Positions 51,135 through 59,828 of a stretch of 64,000 nucleotides of DNA are shown one piece after another. The position numbers and the translations under genes were made by a program. The notes under the pieces were generated by a model. The model was not told the origin of the DNA and made no database searches. It was given only the letters and a program-made list of their open reading frames with translations. Within the stretch, counting starts at the first letter, position 1. Every line of letters starts with the position of its first letter. The DNA lies in NCBI GenBank assembly GCA_050261915.1, contig JBLNDT010000082.1:1-64000 (forward strand). Reading direction: 5' to 3'. This DNA is from UBA699 sp050261915 (GTDB lineage: Bacteria > Bacillota > Clostridia > Clostridiales > Clostridiaceae).

Positions 51135-52133
51135 TTGGATAATAAACATATTTTTTATGGAATAGACGAAAGGCTGATTTTAGAAAAAGTGAATTCCATA
51201 ATTAAGGATAATGTGGATAAAGACTTTAAGGAACTTAATTTATCAAAGTTTGATGGAAGCACCTTGGATAAATTTGATGATGTAATAAATGCCTGTCAGA
51301 CCCTTCCTTTTATGAGTGAAAAAAAGGTGGTGCTTATTACCAGGGCTAATTTTCTTGAGGACAGTAAAAGTGAGTTCAGTAAATCTGGTGATGAAAAAAT
51401 GTTCAAGCAGTTTTTAGAGTATGTGGAAAATGTTCCAGAACACTGTGTATTAATTGTTTATTTTGTTTTAAAAAATAAAAGAGATAAGAGTACTGACAGG
51501 ATTAAAAAGCTTGAAAAAAAGGTTAAGGCAACTAAGATTGAAAAAGCAACTGGTGTAAAGCTTGAGGCTAAGATTAAAGAGCTTTTTAAAATCAGGGGAG
51601 CTGAAATAGGTAAAATAGAGCTTAAGGCCTTTATAGATAAAATGCAGGAAAATAATCTGGACGTGATTAATAACGAGGTGGAAAAGCTTTGCTGTTACAC
51701 CTTTGGGAGAGAAATAAAAAGACAAGACATTAATGACCTTTTTTCAGAAACCAGCGATGATGACATATTCGACCTTATAAATCCTCTTTCCCAGAAAAAA
51801 GCAAATGAAGCTCTTAAGATACTAGATGAGCTTTTATTTAAGGGAGGCAAGGTGAATTACATAATTAACATGGTTGAAAAACACTTTGTAATGCTTCTAA
51901 AGATAAAGCTTTACCTGGAAAGTGGAAGGGATAAGGAATTTGTTGGCAGGGAATTAAAACTTTCACCTTACAGATGTGATATTTTATTAAATCAATCCAG
52001 GAAATTTACAGAGAAGCAGCTTAAAAAGGTAGTTGATTACTGTCTTGAGTCTGAGAGGAAAATGAAAACTTCACCAACTGACCATAAAACAGAGCTTGAA
52101 ATGTTAATAGTTAATATTGCAGCATTAAAATAA
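51135..52133 (+). CDS. holA: DNA polymerase III delta subunit
   Basis: The 332-residue clamp-loader subunit opens the sliding clamp. The order of domains is typical: an AAA-like N-terminal part (YGIDERLILEKVN, MSEKKVVLITRA), a middle lid (CCYTFGREIKRQDI) and a C-terminal collar ending LEMLIVNIAALK. The start is TTG 51135 after GGAGG. It converges on rpsT. Confidence 0.93.
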   Translation: MDNKHIFYGIDERLILEKVNSIIKDNVDKDFKELNLSKFDGSTLDKFDDVINACQTLPFMSEKKVVLITRANFLEDSKSEFSKSGDEKMFKQFLEYVENVPEHCVLIVYFVLKNKRDKSTDRIKKLEKKVKATKIEKATGVKLEAKIKELFKIRGAEIGKIELKAFIDKMQENNLDVINNEVEKLCCYTFGREIKRQDINDLFSETSDDDIFDLINPLSQKKANEALKILDELLFKGGKVNYIINMVEKHFVMLLKIKLYLESGRDKEFVGRELKLSPYRCDILLNQSRKFTEKQLKKVVDYCLESERKMKTSPTDHKTELEMLIVNIAALK

Positions 52134-52135
52134 AT

Positions 52136-52162
52136 AAGGCTTTACAAATGTAAAGCCTTTTT
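52136..52162. terminator. Bidirectional terminator between holA and rpsT
   Basis: An 11-bp perfect stem (52136-52146 with 52149-52159, short loop) has T runs on the plus-strand side and a small tail for rpsT. Confidence 0.85.
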
Positions 52163-52163
52163 A

Positions 52164-52430
52164 TTATGCGTTTAAAGCATTTAATTTTGCTGCTAATCTT
52201 GACTTAGTTCTAGCTGCTTTGTTCTTATGTATAACTCCTTTTGATGCAGCCATATCCAATGATTTTGTAGCGGATACGAATGCAGCTTTGCTGTTTTCGG
52301 AATTACCATCAGCTATTGCAGTTTCAAACTTCTTTATAGTAGTCTTTAAAGCAGATTTTATAATCTTGTTCCTTAAAGTCTTTGTTTCGATTACTTTAAT
52401 TCTTTTCTTTGCTGATTTTATGTTTGCCAT
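52164..52430 (-). CDS. rpsT: 30S ribosomal protein S20
   Basis: The 88-residue basic helical protein shows ANIKSAKKRIKV, the central helices and the end HKNKAARTKSRLAAKLN. GGGGGTG lies before the ATG at 52430. The rpsT-gpr-spoIIP-lepA order is classic Firmicute synteny. Confidence 0.97.
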   Translation of the reverse strand: MANIKSAKKRIKVIETKTLRNKIIKSALKTTIKKFETAIADGNSENSKAAFVSATKSLDMAASKGVIHKNKAARTKSRLAAKLNALNA

Positions 52431-52593
52431 CTTTTCACCCCCTTGTATTATTATAAGGTCTCTGCAGCTTTGGGGAAATCTGCAAGATTTTTCTTATTAA
52501 CACATGCAATTATAACATTAAATTTTGAGTACTTCAAGTAAAATATGCAAATAATATATTTAATTAAAATATTTATTAAGGAAGGGGTATAAA

Positions 52594-53565
52594 ATGTTAA
52601 ATATAAGAACAGATTTAGCCGTGGAGGCAAGGGAGCTTTATCAAAATGAAAACAGAGGAACCCCAGGTGTGGAGACCTTTGAAGAAACCGTAGGGGACGT
52701 AAAGGTTATTAGGGTAAGTGTAATAGACAGCGAAGGTGAAAAGATGATGGGCAAACCAATAGGAGATTACATTACTATAGAAATGCCGGAGTTTACCCAT
52801 TATGATGGTGAAACCATGGAGGAGGTAAGCCAGGTTTTAGGAGATACTTTGTCAAAAATGATAAAAATAGATAAAGGGATGACAGCCTTAGTGGTGGGGC
52901 TTGGAAACTGGAATATTACACCTGATGCATTAGGCCCCAAAGTTGTTTCAAAACTTCTTATTACAAGGCATCTAAAGCAACTTGTACCAGATGAGATAGA
53001 TGAAGGAATAAGACCTGTTTGTGCAGTTGCACCCGGGGTTCTAGGTATTACAGGTATTGAAACCTCTGAAATTGTTAGAGGAGTTGTAGATAAGGTAAGG
53101 CCAGATATTGTTATATGCATTGATGCTCTAGCTTCTAGGAAGATGGAAAGGGTAAATAACACCATACAAATTGGAAATACCGGTATATCTCCGGGGTCAG
53201 GGGTACAAAACAGCAGAAGAGAACTAAGCAGCAAAACCCTTGGAGTTCCTGTTATAGCCATAGGTGTGCCTACAGTAGTTGATGCTGCAACTATGGCAAA
53301 TGATACAATTGACCTCGTAATTGATGAAATGATAAAAAACTCGGATAATTCCAAGGGATTTTTTACAATGCTAAAATCCATTGATAAAGGAGATAAAGAA
53401 AAAATGATTCATGAAATTCTTAATCCATACTATGGAAATCTAATGGTAACTCCTAAGGAAGTGGACCTTGTAATGGATTCACTTTCAAAGGTTATAGCAA
53501 ACGGAATAAATATATCTCTGCAGCCTGCACTTGGCTTAGAGGACATTAACAAATATATGAGCTGA
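52594..53565 (+). CDS. gpr: Germination protease Gpr
   Basis: The 323-residue A25-family aspartic-type protease degrades small acid-soluble spore proteins at germination. The start NIRTDLAVEARELYQ contains the propeptide region, followed by the characteristic VVGLGNWNITPDALGP and AVAPGVLGITGIET. AAGGAAGGGG precedes the ATG. Forespore expression is expected from the family. spoIIP follows. Confidence 0.95.
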   Translation: MLNIRTDLAVEARELYQNENRGTPGVETFEETVGDVKVIRVSVIDSEGEKMMGKPIGDYITIEMPEFTHYDGETMEEVSQVLGDTLSKMIKIDKGMTALVVGLGNWNITPDALGPKVVSKLLITRHLKQLVPDEIDEGIRPVCAVAPGVLGITGIETSEIVRGVVDKVRPDIVICIDALASRKMERVNNTIQIGNTGISPGSGVQNSRRELSSKTLGVPVIAIGVPTVVDAATMANDTIDLVIDEMIKNSDNSKGFFTMLKSIDKGDKEKMIHEILNPYYGNLMVTPKEVDLVMDSLSKVIANGINISLQPALGLEDINKYMS

Positions 53566-53582
53566 CAAAAGTCATAGATATA

Positions 53583-53634
53583 ATCTCCTCTCATATAATT
53601 ATATATATTATAAATTTTTTACATGAGAGGGGAT
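53583..53634 (+). promoter_or_regulatory. spoIIP promoter region and RBS-sequestering hairpin
   Basis: A 12-bp stem (53583-53594 with 53623-53634, one G-U pair) buries the spoIIP ribosome site GAGGGGAT. Between the arms, CATATAATT (about 53592) with an upstream ATA-containing element about 15 bases away resembles a sigma-E promoter, whose transcript would begin after the left arm. Confidence 0.55.
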
Positions 53635-53637
53635 AAA

Positions 53638-54642
53638 ATGGGTAAGAAAAAAATTTTTATTGCAGTTTTGATACTATTGGTAATTGGATTTCCTGTAGCG
53701 GTGAAGGCTGGTGAAACGGTTGGGGGCAGGAATCTATTTTATGTTCAGGTTGTAAACTATTGTTTTCCAATGGTTAAGTCAGTATCCTTTAATGAAGAGG
53801 ATATGGCAGAAGGGGGAGCTTCTATTTATGATAAACTTTTAACCGTAACCGGAACGAATTTCAGCAGCCCCCTTTGTTTTTTAGGAAAGGAGGCCTCCTA
53901 TCTTCAGGCTTTTAATTCTGAAGCTTATCAGGGCTATAATATAGACTACTTTAAGTTAAGCGACAAACAGGTTGCCTTAGAAGGTTCAGATACCCAGGAG
54001 ATCAAAAACGTAAATACGGTGGACCCCACCTTAAAAAAGCAGCTTAATACTTCCAAACCAGAGGTACTTATATACCACACTCACACCTCAGAGAGCTACC
54101 TTCCTGGAAATGCTACCAATACGGATGATGCTCAAAATGTAGTGGCAGTAGGGGACGAGCTTGTTAAGGAGCTTCAGAACAATTACGGAATTTCAGCATT
54201 AAATGACAGGACGGTTCATGATGCTGCTGCTTACACCCAAAGTTATGCCAGGTCTGCGGTAACCTTCGACAGCTATATGAAAAAATATGGTGATTTCAAA
54301 CTTATTATAGATTTACATAGGGATTCGGTCTCAAGTAAAAATGCTGTTACCATGAAGATAAATGGGGAAAGTGTTGCAAAGATTATGCTTGTCATGTCAA
54401 GAAAAAATCCTCATTTTAACAAGAACATGGCCTTGGCAAATAAACTTATACAAAACTCAGACAAACTATTCCCTGGATTTTGCAAAGGAGTATGCTATTA
54501 TAATTATGGTACAAGATATTTTAATCAGGACAAGAGCAATAATGCAGTGTTAATTGAAGTTGGAGCTGATATTAATACCACCACAGAGTCAAAGGCCTCT
54601 GCAAAGTATATAGCAAGAATAATTGCAGAAAGTCTTAAATAG
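53638..54642 (+). CDS. spoIIP: Stage II sporulation protein P
   Basis: The 334-residue protein has a signal anchor (about 5-24) and a C-terminal amidase/endopeptidase domain (from LIYHTHTSESYLP; also LHRDSV, LIEVGAD). SpoIIP degrades septal wall with SpoIID during engulfment. The ATG at 53638 follows GGGGAT; the ATG at 53623 lies inside the ribosome site and is rejected. A hairpin covers that site. Confidence 0.94.
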   Translation: MGKKKIFIAVLILLVIGFPVAVKAGETVGGRNLFYVQVVNYCFPMVKSVSFNEEDMAEGGASIYDKLLTVTGTNFSSPLCFLGKEASYLQAFNSEAYQGYNIDYFKLSDKQVALEGSDTQEIKNVNTVDPTLKKQLNTSKPEVLIYHTHTSESYLPGNATNTDDAQNVVAVGDELVKELQNNYGISALNDRTVHDAAAYTQSYARSAVTFDSYMKKYGDFKLIIDLHRDSVSSKNAVTMKINGESVAKIMLVMSRKNPHFNKNMALANKLIQNSDKLFPGFCKGVCYYNYGTRYFNQDKSNNAVLIEVGADINTTTESKASAKYIARIIAESLK

Positions 54643-54668
54643 TGAATAAAATATAAAAAAAAGTACAT

Positions 54669-54692
54669 CCTTATTAATATAAATTAATAAGG
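54669..54692 (+). promoter_or_regulatory. Hairpin containing the ribosome site of the small gene at 54702
   Basis: A perfect 10-bp AT-rich stem (54669-54678 with 54683-54692, loop ATAA) includes most of AAGGAG (54689-54694). It could end spoIIP transcripts only weakly, as there is no following T run of length, so a translational role fits better. Confidence 0.5.
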
Positions 54693-54701
54693 AGTATTTT
54701 T

Positions 54702-54977
54702 ATGGGTGGAAAAAAATATATATTTGTTTTAACAGTATTTTTCATTACTGTTACATTTGGAATATTAACAGTGACAAGTACCATGCCTAAAGCAATAAAG
54801 GACAACTCCAGCTATAAAATCAATTTCAATATATATCCTTTTAATTTTGAGTTTTCAAATGAAAAATATAAGATTTCAGCAGGAAGGGATACTTTAAGCA
54901 CTGCAAAAAATGAAATAGAAAATGTAAAGAATGCTTTTATTGATGCAGTAGAAAGCTTAACCAAGCCAGTAAAATAA
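54702..54977 (+). CDS. Small membrane-anchored protein, unknown
   Basis: The 91-residue protein has one N-terminal hydrophobic helix (about 5-25) and a polar part with YKINFNIYPFNFEFSNEKYK and a helical end. AAGGAG lies 7 bases before the ATG within a hairpin. It lies between spoIIP and lepA; a sporulation link is plausible from position only. Confidence 0.6.
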   Translation: MGGKKYIFVLTVFFITVTFGILTVTSTMPKAIKDNSSYKINFNIYPFNFEFSNEKYKISAGRDTLSTAKNEIENVKNAFIDAVESLTKPVK

Positions 54978-55059
54978 AAATTATATTTACTTTTATCATA
55001 ATAGCTGATATGTTATAATTTACTATGATTGTTTAAAATTTAATGGGGGTTACGGAATA

Positions 55060-56868
55060 ATGCAAAGCGAAAGACAAAAACATATTAGAAATTTTTCTAT
55101 TATTGCACATATAGACCATGGAAAATCAACATTGGCGGACAGGCTTCTTGAGATGACAGGAACTCTTACAAAAAGAGAGATGGAGGAGCAGGTCTTAGAC
55201 AATATGGAGCTTGAAAGGGAAAGAGGAATTACAATAAAGTCCCAGGCTGCAAGACTTATATATAAAAGAAGCACAGGAGAGGAATTTGTTTTAAATCTTA
55301 TTGATACCCCGGGTCATGTGGACTTTAACTATGAAGTTTCAAGAAGCCTTGCTGCTTGTGAAGGAGCAGTACTTGTAGTGGATGCAACCCAGGGCATACA
55401 GGCTCAGACATTGGCCAACTGCTATCTTGCTCTGGACAACAATCTTGAAATATGTCCTGTTATAAATAAAATAGATCTTGCCAGTGCAAGACCTGATGAG
55501 GTAAAAAAAGAAATTGAAGATATTATAGGAATCGATGCTTCAGATGCTCCTCTTGTTTCTGCTAAGACAGGTTTAAACATGGAAGCTGTACTTGAATCAG
55601 TAATTGAAAAGGTACCTCCTCCAGGGGGAGATGAAAATGCACCTTTAAAGGCTCTTATCTTTGACTCCTGTTATGACAGTTACAAAGGAGTAGTAAGCTA
55701 TATAAGAGTAATGGAAGGAAGCATAAAGATAGGTTCCAGCATAAAATTCATGTCCAGCGGAAAAGTTTATGAAGTTACAGAGGTTGGTGTATTTGTGCCT
55801 CAGTACCTACCTGTAGAGGAACTTAAAGCCGGGGATGTTGGATACTTTACTGCATCAATTAAAATTGTAAGGGATGCCAGAGTTGGAGATACCATAACTG
55901 ATTCAAAAAATCCTACAAAAGAAGCACTTCCAGGTTACAGACCTGCTATATCAATGGTTTACAGCGGAATCTATCCTGTAGACGGAGCAAAATACGGGGA
56001 ACTTAAGGATTCTCTTGAAAAGCTGCAGGTAAATGATGCATCCTTGTCCTTTGAACCTGAAACTTCAATAGCTCTTGGATTTGGATTTAGATGCGGCTTC
56101 CTTGGACTGCTTCACATGGAAATAATTCAGGAAAGACTTGAAAGAGAATTTAATCTGGATATTATAACCACAGCACCATCTGTTATATACAAAATAACAA
56201 AGACTGATGGAAGCGTTATAGAACTTACAAACCCTACAAACATGCCTCTGGCTTCAGAAATAAAACGCATGGAGGAACCAATAGTAAAGGCCTCTATAAT
56301 AACTCCTTCAGAATATGTGGGAGCTGTAATGGATCTTTCACAAAACAGACGTGGTACCTTCAAGGATATGCAGTATCTTGAAGAAACAAGAGCAGTACTA
56401 AATTACGAAATACCTTTAAATGAAATTATATATGACTTCTTTGATGTTTTAAAATCAAGAACAAAGGGCTATGCTTCCCTTGACTATGAGCTTCATGGAT
56501 ATAGAGAAGCAAAGCTTGTTAAGCTTGATACTCTTTTAAATGGAGATATAGTGGATGCCCTTTCAATGATAGTACCAGAGGAAAGAGCATATGACAGAGG
56601 AAGACATATTGCTGTTAAGCTTAAGGAAATAATTCCTAGACAGCTTTTTGAAATTCCTATTCAGGCCGCAGTAGGGGGGAAAGTCATAGCAAGAGAAACA
56701 GTTAAGGCTATGAGAAAAGACGTACTTGCAAAATGCTACGGTGGAGATATTACAAGAAAGAAAAAGCTACTTGAGAAGCAAAAAGAAGGAAAGAAGAGAA
56801 TGAGACAGGTGGGTAGTGTTGAAGTGCCTCAGGAGGCATTTATGGCAGTACTTAAAACAGAGGATTAA
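55060..56868 (+). CDS. lepA: Elongation factor 4 (LepA)
   Basis: The 602-residue translational GTPase acts on stalled or back-translocatable ribosomes. The G domain shows AHIDHGKSTLADRL, RGITIKSQA, DTPGHVDF and NKID, followed by EF-G-like domains and the LepA-specific C-terminus. GGGGGT precedes the ATG. The hemW start follows by 1 base. Confidence 0.97.
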   Translation: MQSERQKHIRNFSIIAHIDHGKSTLADRLLEMTGTLTKREMEEQVLDNMELERERGITIKSQAARLIYKRSTGEEFVLNLIDTPGHVDFNYEVSRSLAACEGAVLVVDATQGIQAQTLANCYLALDNNLEICPVINKIDLASARPDEVKKEIEDIIGIDASDAPLVSAKTGLNMEAVLESVIEKVPPPGGDENAPLKALIFDSCYDSYKGVVSYIRVMEGSIKIGSSIKFMSSGKVYEVTEVGVFVPQYLPVEELKAGDVGYFTASIKIVRDARVGDTITDSKNPTKEALPGYRPAISMVYSGIYPVDGAKYGELKDSLEKLQVNDASLSFEPETSIALGFGFRCGFLGLLHMEIIQERLEREFNLDIITTAPSVIYKITKTDGSVIELTNPTNMPLASEIKRMEEPIVKASIITPSEYVGAVMDLSQNRRGTFKDMQYLEETRAVLNYEIPLNEIIYDFFDVLKSRTKGYASLDYELHGYREAKLVKLDTLLNGDIVDALSMIVPEERAYDRGRHIAVKLKEIIPRQLFEIPIQAAVGGKVIARETVKAMRKDVLAKCYGGDITRKKKLLEKQKEGKKRMRQVGSVEVPQEAFMAVLKTED

Positions 56869-56869
56869 T

Positions 56870-57973
56870 ATGGATAGAGCATTATATATTCATGTACCTT
56901 TTTGTAAAAGCAAATGCCTTTACTGTGATTTTTGTTCCTACAGCGGAAGTGAAAATTTAATGATGGATTATTCAATAAGCCTTGCTGAAGAAATAAAAAG
57001 TATTGGTGATTGCAGAATAAAGACAATATTCATAGGTGGGGGTACTCCCACCTATTTGCCTTTAGAATGCTTAAAGGTTATTGATAAAAGCATAAAAAAA
57101 CTCAATAAAGATAAAGATATTGAATTTACCATAGAAGGGAACCCAGGAACCTTCAGCTTTGAAAAACTTGAATTCTTAAGAGCTATGGGTGCAAACAGAC
57201 TAAGCATTGGCCTTCAGGCTTCTCAAAACCATATTTTAAAAACATTAGGAAGAATACATAGCTTTGAGGAATTTCTTGAAGGCTTTAAAATGGCTAGAAA
57301 AGCAGGTTTTCAAAATATAAATGTAGATTTGATGTTTGGGATTCCAGGGCAAACCATGTCACAATGGAAAGAAACCCTAAGGCTTGTCGTAGAACTTGAA
57401 CCAGAGCACATATCAGCCTATAGTCTAATAATTGAGGAAGGAACTGTTTTTTTCAAGGAATATAATGAAGGTAATTTATTAATCCCTGAGGAGAATCTTG
57501 AAAGGGACATGTATAACTATGCCAAGAATTACCTTAAGGAAAAAGGATATATTCATTATGAAATATCAAATTTTTCAAAGCCGGGAAAAGAATGCAGACA
57601 TAATTTAGTATATTGGGATCTTGAAGAATACTTTGGTTGCGGCGTAGGTGCTCATTCTTACATAAACTCAGAAAGAGTAAGCAATGAAAGCTCAATAGAA
57701 GGCTATATAAATGGAAATATTCATAAGGAAACCCACATAAATAATCTTAAGGATGACATGGAGGAATTTATGTTTATGGGTTTAAGAAAAACTGATGGGA
57801 TATCCATTGATAAATTTAACAAAAGATTCAAAATTGACATAAATGAGGTTTATGGGAAGGTAATTGACAAATATATGAAAATGGGTCTCCTTATAAAGGA
57901 ATATGGCAATATAAGGCTTTCAGACAAGGGAATAGAGGTATCAAATAGTGTTATGTGCGAATTTATTTTTTGA
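56870..57973 (+). CDS. hemW: HemW-type radical SAM heme chaperone
   Basis: The 367-residue protein has the cluster motif CKSKCLYC preceded by HVPF, then GGGTPT and VDLMFGIPGQT. HemW proteins insert heme rather than act as coproporphyrinogen oxidase, though annotation often says HemN. The start at 56870 matches the family; the long frame from 56816 lies in lepA. It precedes hrcA, as in Bacillus. Confidence 0.92.
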   Translation: MDRALYIHVPFCKSKCLYCDFCSYSGSENLMMDYSISLAEEIKSIGDCRIKTIFIGGGTPTYLPLECLKVIDKSIKKLNKDKDIEFTIEGNPGTFSFEKLEFLRAMGANRLSIGLQASQNHILKTLGRIHSFEEFLEGFKMARKAGFQNINVDLMFGIPGQTMSQWKETLRLVVELEPEHISAYSLIIEEGTVFFKEYNEGNLLIPEENLERDMYNYAKNYLKEKGYIHYEISNFSKPGKECRHNLVYWDLEEYFGCGVGAHSYINSERVSNESSIEGYINGNIHKETHINNLKDDMEEFMFMGLRKTDGISIDKFNKRFKIDINEVYGKVIDKYMKMGLLIKEYGNIRLSDKGIEVSNSVMCEFIF

Positions 57974-58073
57974 AAACACGAGATAATATAAATAAAATAG
58001 TGAAATACATATTTAATATATGTTAATCAATATAATTTGCGTATTTAGGTAAAATATAGCGAATTGTGCATAG

Positions 58074-58102
58074 TTGACAAATAAAAACAAGAGTGATATT
58101 TT
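58074..58102 (+). promoter_or_regulatory. Vegetative promoter of the heat-shock operon
   Basis: Consensus TTGACA (58074-58079), 17 bases, TATTTT (58097-58102). The CIRCE operator follows 13 bases later, covering the start of the transcript. Confidence 0.75.
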
Positions 58103-58115
58103 TTAATCATGGTGA

Positions 58116-58142
58116 TTAGCACTCAATGAGAGTGAGTGCTAA
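58116..58142. promoter_or_regulatory. CIRCE operator (HrcA binding site)
   Basis: TTAGCACTC, nine bases, GAGTGCTAA is a perfect match to the consensus. HrcA bound here represses hrcA-grpE-dnaK-dnaJ until heat shock engages GroEL. Confidence 0.97.
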
Positions 58143-58163
58143 TAAAAAGAGGTGGTATAAAAA

Positions 58164-59195
58164 ATGGATGCCAGAAAGATTAAAATTCTTCAAGCAATTA
58201 TAAACGATTATATTAACACAGGGGAACCAGTGGGCTCCAGGACTATAGCAAAAAAATATGATCTTGGAATTAGTTCCGCAACCATAAGGAATGAAATGGC
58301 AGACCTTGAAGAAATGGGATATCTCGAACAGCTTCACACCTCATCAGGAAGAAAACCATCAGATAAGGGCTACAGATTGTATGTGGATAAGCTTATGCAG
58401 CATCATGATTTAACCAGAGAGGAAGAATATATAATAAAAACCCAAATTCTTGATTCAGCTTTGTTTGAAATGGATAGATTATTAAAGCAGGCTACTACTT
58501 TGGTTTCTGAACTCACAAAACTAACATGTATTGTAAATCCGCCATCAGCAAGGAAAAGCTCTATAAGATCTCTTCAGCTTGTAAATATAGATGAAAACCA
58601 GATGCTTATGATAGTAATTACAGACAGCGGAATAATAAAAAACAACATAATAAGGGTAAACTGCTCAGTAGACAACAACATAATGGCAAGATTGAACAAT
58701 ATATTAAATTTCAGACTTAGAAACTTAACAGTGGAGCAGATAAATCTTGAGGTAATTAATAATCTTAAAAAAGACCTGGCAGGGTATGAAGACATCTTTA
58801 ACGGTGTTATTCCAGTACTTTATGAAAGCTTGAATAAGGCTGACTCCTCGGAGGTTTATGCAGAAGGTGCTGAAAATATATTTAATTATCCGGAATATAA
58901 TGATATTGAAAGAGCTAAGGAGTTCTTAACACTTATTTCAGACAAGGAAAAGCTTAAAGGCTTGTTAAGTGACAATACAAGTATTTCAATAAGGATAGGA
59001 AATGAAAATAGTGTGGATGGAGCCAGGGGCTGCAGCGTTATTACCGCTGTATACAGCCTTCATCAAAAACCACTTGGGTCAATTGGTGTTATTGGACCTA
59101 CCAGGATTCAATATTCAAAAATTGTTTCAATACTGGATAAAATAGTGCATGAAATCAACCATAGTATTTCAAAAGACTATTTTGATGATAGATAA
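58164..59195 (+). CDS. hrcA: Heat-inducible transcription repressor HrcA
   Basis: The 343-residue repressor has an N-terminal winged helix (VGSRTIAKKYDLGISSATIRNEM) and GAF-like and dimerisation parts ending IGVIGPTRIQYSKIVSILD. It binds the CIRCE site 22 bases upstream, so it is autoregulated. AAAGAGGTGG precedes the ATG. Confidence 0.96.
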   Translation: MDARKIKILQAIINDYINTGEPVGSRTIAKKYDLGISSATIRNEMADLEEMGYLEQLHTSSGRKPSDKGYRLYVDKLMQHHDLTREEEYIIKTQILDSALFEMDRLLKQATTLVSELTKLTCIVNPPSARKSSIRSLQLVNIDENQMLMIVITDSGIIKNNIIRVNCSVDNNIMARLNNILNFRLRNLTVEQINLEVINNLKKDLAGYEDIFNGVIPVLYESLNKADSSEVYAEGAENIFNYPEYNDIERAKEFLTLISDKEKLKGLLSDNTSISIRIGNENSVDGARGCSVITAVYSLHQKPLGSIGVIGPTRIQYSKIVSILDKIVHEINHSISKDYFDDR

Positions 59196-59220
59196 TATTT
59201 ACTAGAATGGAGGAACATTT

Positions 59221-59793
59221 ATGTGTGAAGACAAAGATGTTGATTTGCAGGAGGGTATTGCTGCAGAAGAAGCAATTCCTGAAGAAATTAATATTGACCC
59301 CATGGAAGAGCTGAAAAAACAGCTGGATGAAAGTAATTCTGAAAAGATTAAATTAACAGATGAAGTAACAAAGTTAAACAACGAAATTGAAACACTTAAG
59401 GAAAGACTTGCCAGAACTGTTGCAGAGTATGAGAACTATAGAAAAAGAACTACAAAGGAAAAGGAAGGAATATATACTGCTGCTTGTGAAGATATTCTAA
59501 AGGAAGTTCTTCCGGTTTTAGACAATCTGGAAAGAGCAGCAGAGGTTAAAGGCAGTGTAGAGGACATAAAAAAAGGAATAGACATGACTGTAAAGCAATT
59601 TAATGACGGTCTTGAGAGACTGCAGGTAGAGGTTATTCCTACAAGCGAAGGCTTCGACCCGAATTTCCACAACGCAGTGATGCATGTGGAGGACCCAGCC
59701 CTTGAAAACAACTGTGTAGCAGAGGTTTTCCAAAAGGGATATAAAAGAGGGGATAAAGTAATCAGATGCAGCATGGTAAAGGTTGCAAATTAA
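59221..59793 (+). CDS. grpE: Nucleotide exchange factor GrpE
   Basis: The 190-residue protein has an acidic start, a long coiled coil (about 27-80, ending ENYRKRTTKEKE) and the beta-wing domain (HNAVMHVED, VFQKGYKRGDKVIRCSMVKVA). It releases ADP from DnaK. It lies between hrcA and dnaK. Confidence 0.96.
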   Translation: MCEDKDVDLQEGIAAEEAIPEEINIDPMEELKKQLDESNSEKIKLTDEVTKLNNEIETLKERLARTVAEYENYRKRTTKEKEGIYTAACEDILKEVLPVLDNLERAAEVKGSVEDIKKGIDMTVKQFNDGLERLQVEVIPTSEGFDPNFHNAVMHVEDPALENNCVAEVFQKGYKRGDKVIRCSMVKVAN

Positions 59794-59828
59794 TAATAAG
59801 TTTAACCAAATTTAGGAGGGAATTTTAA

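Noticed and set aside
52800..53381. 193-codon reverse frame inside gpr
   Set aside because: It is the antisense shadow of a well-identified gene, without any initiation signal or protein-like pattern.
56816..56869. Extended HemW start overlapping lepA
   Set aside because: The additional residues are the lepA end read in another frame; family proteins start at the methionine encoded at 56870.
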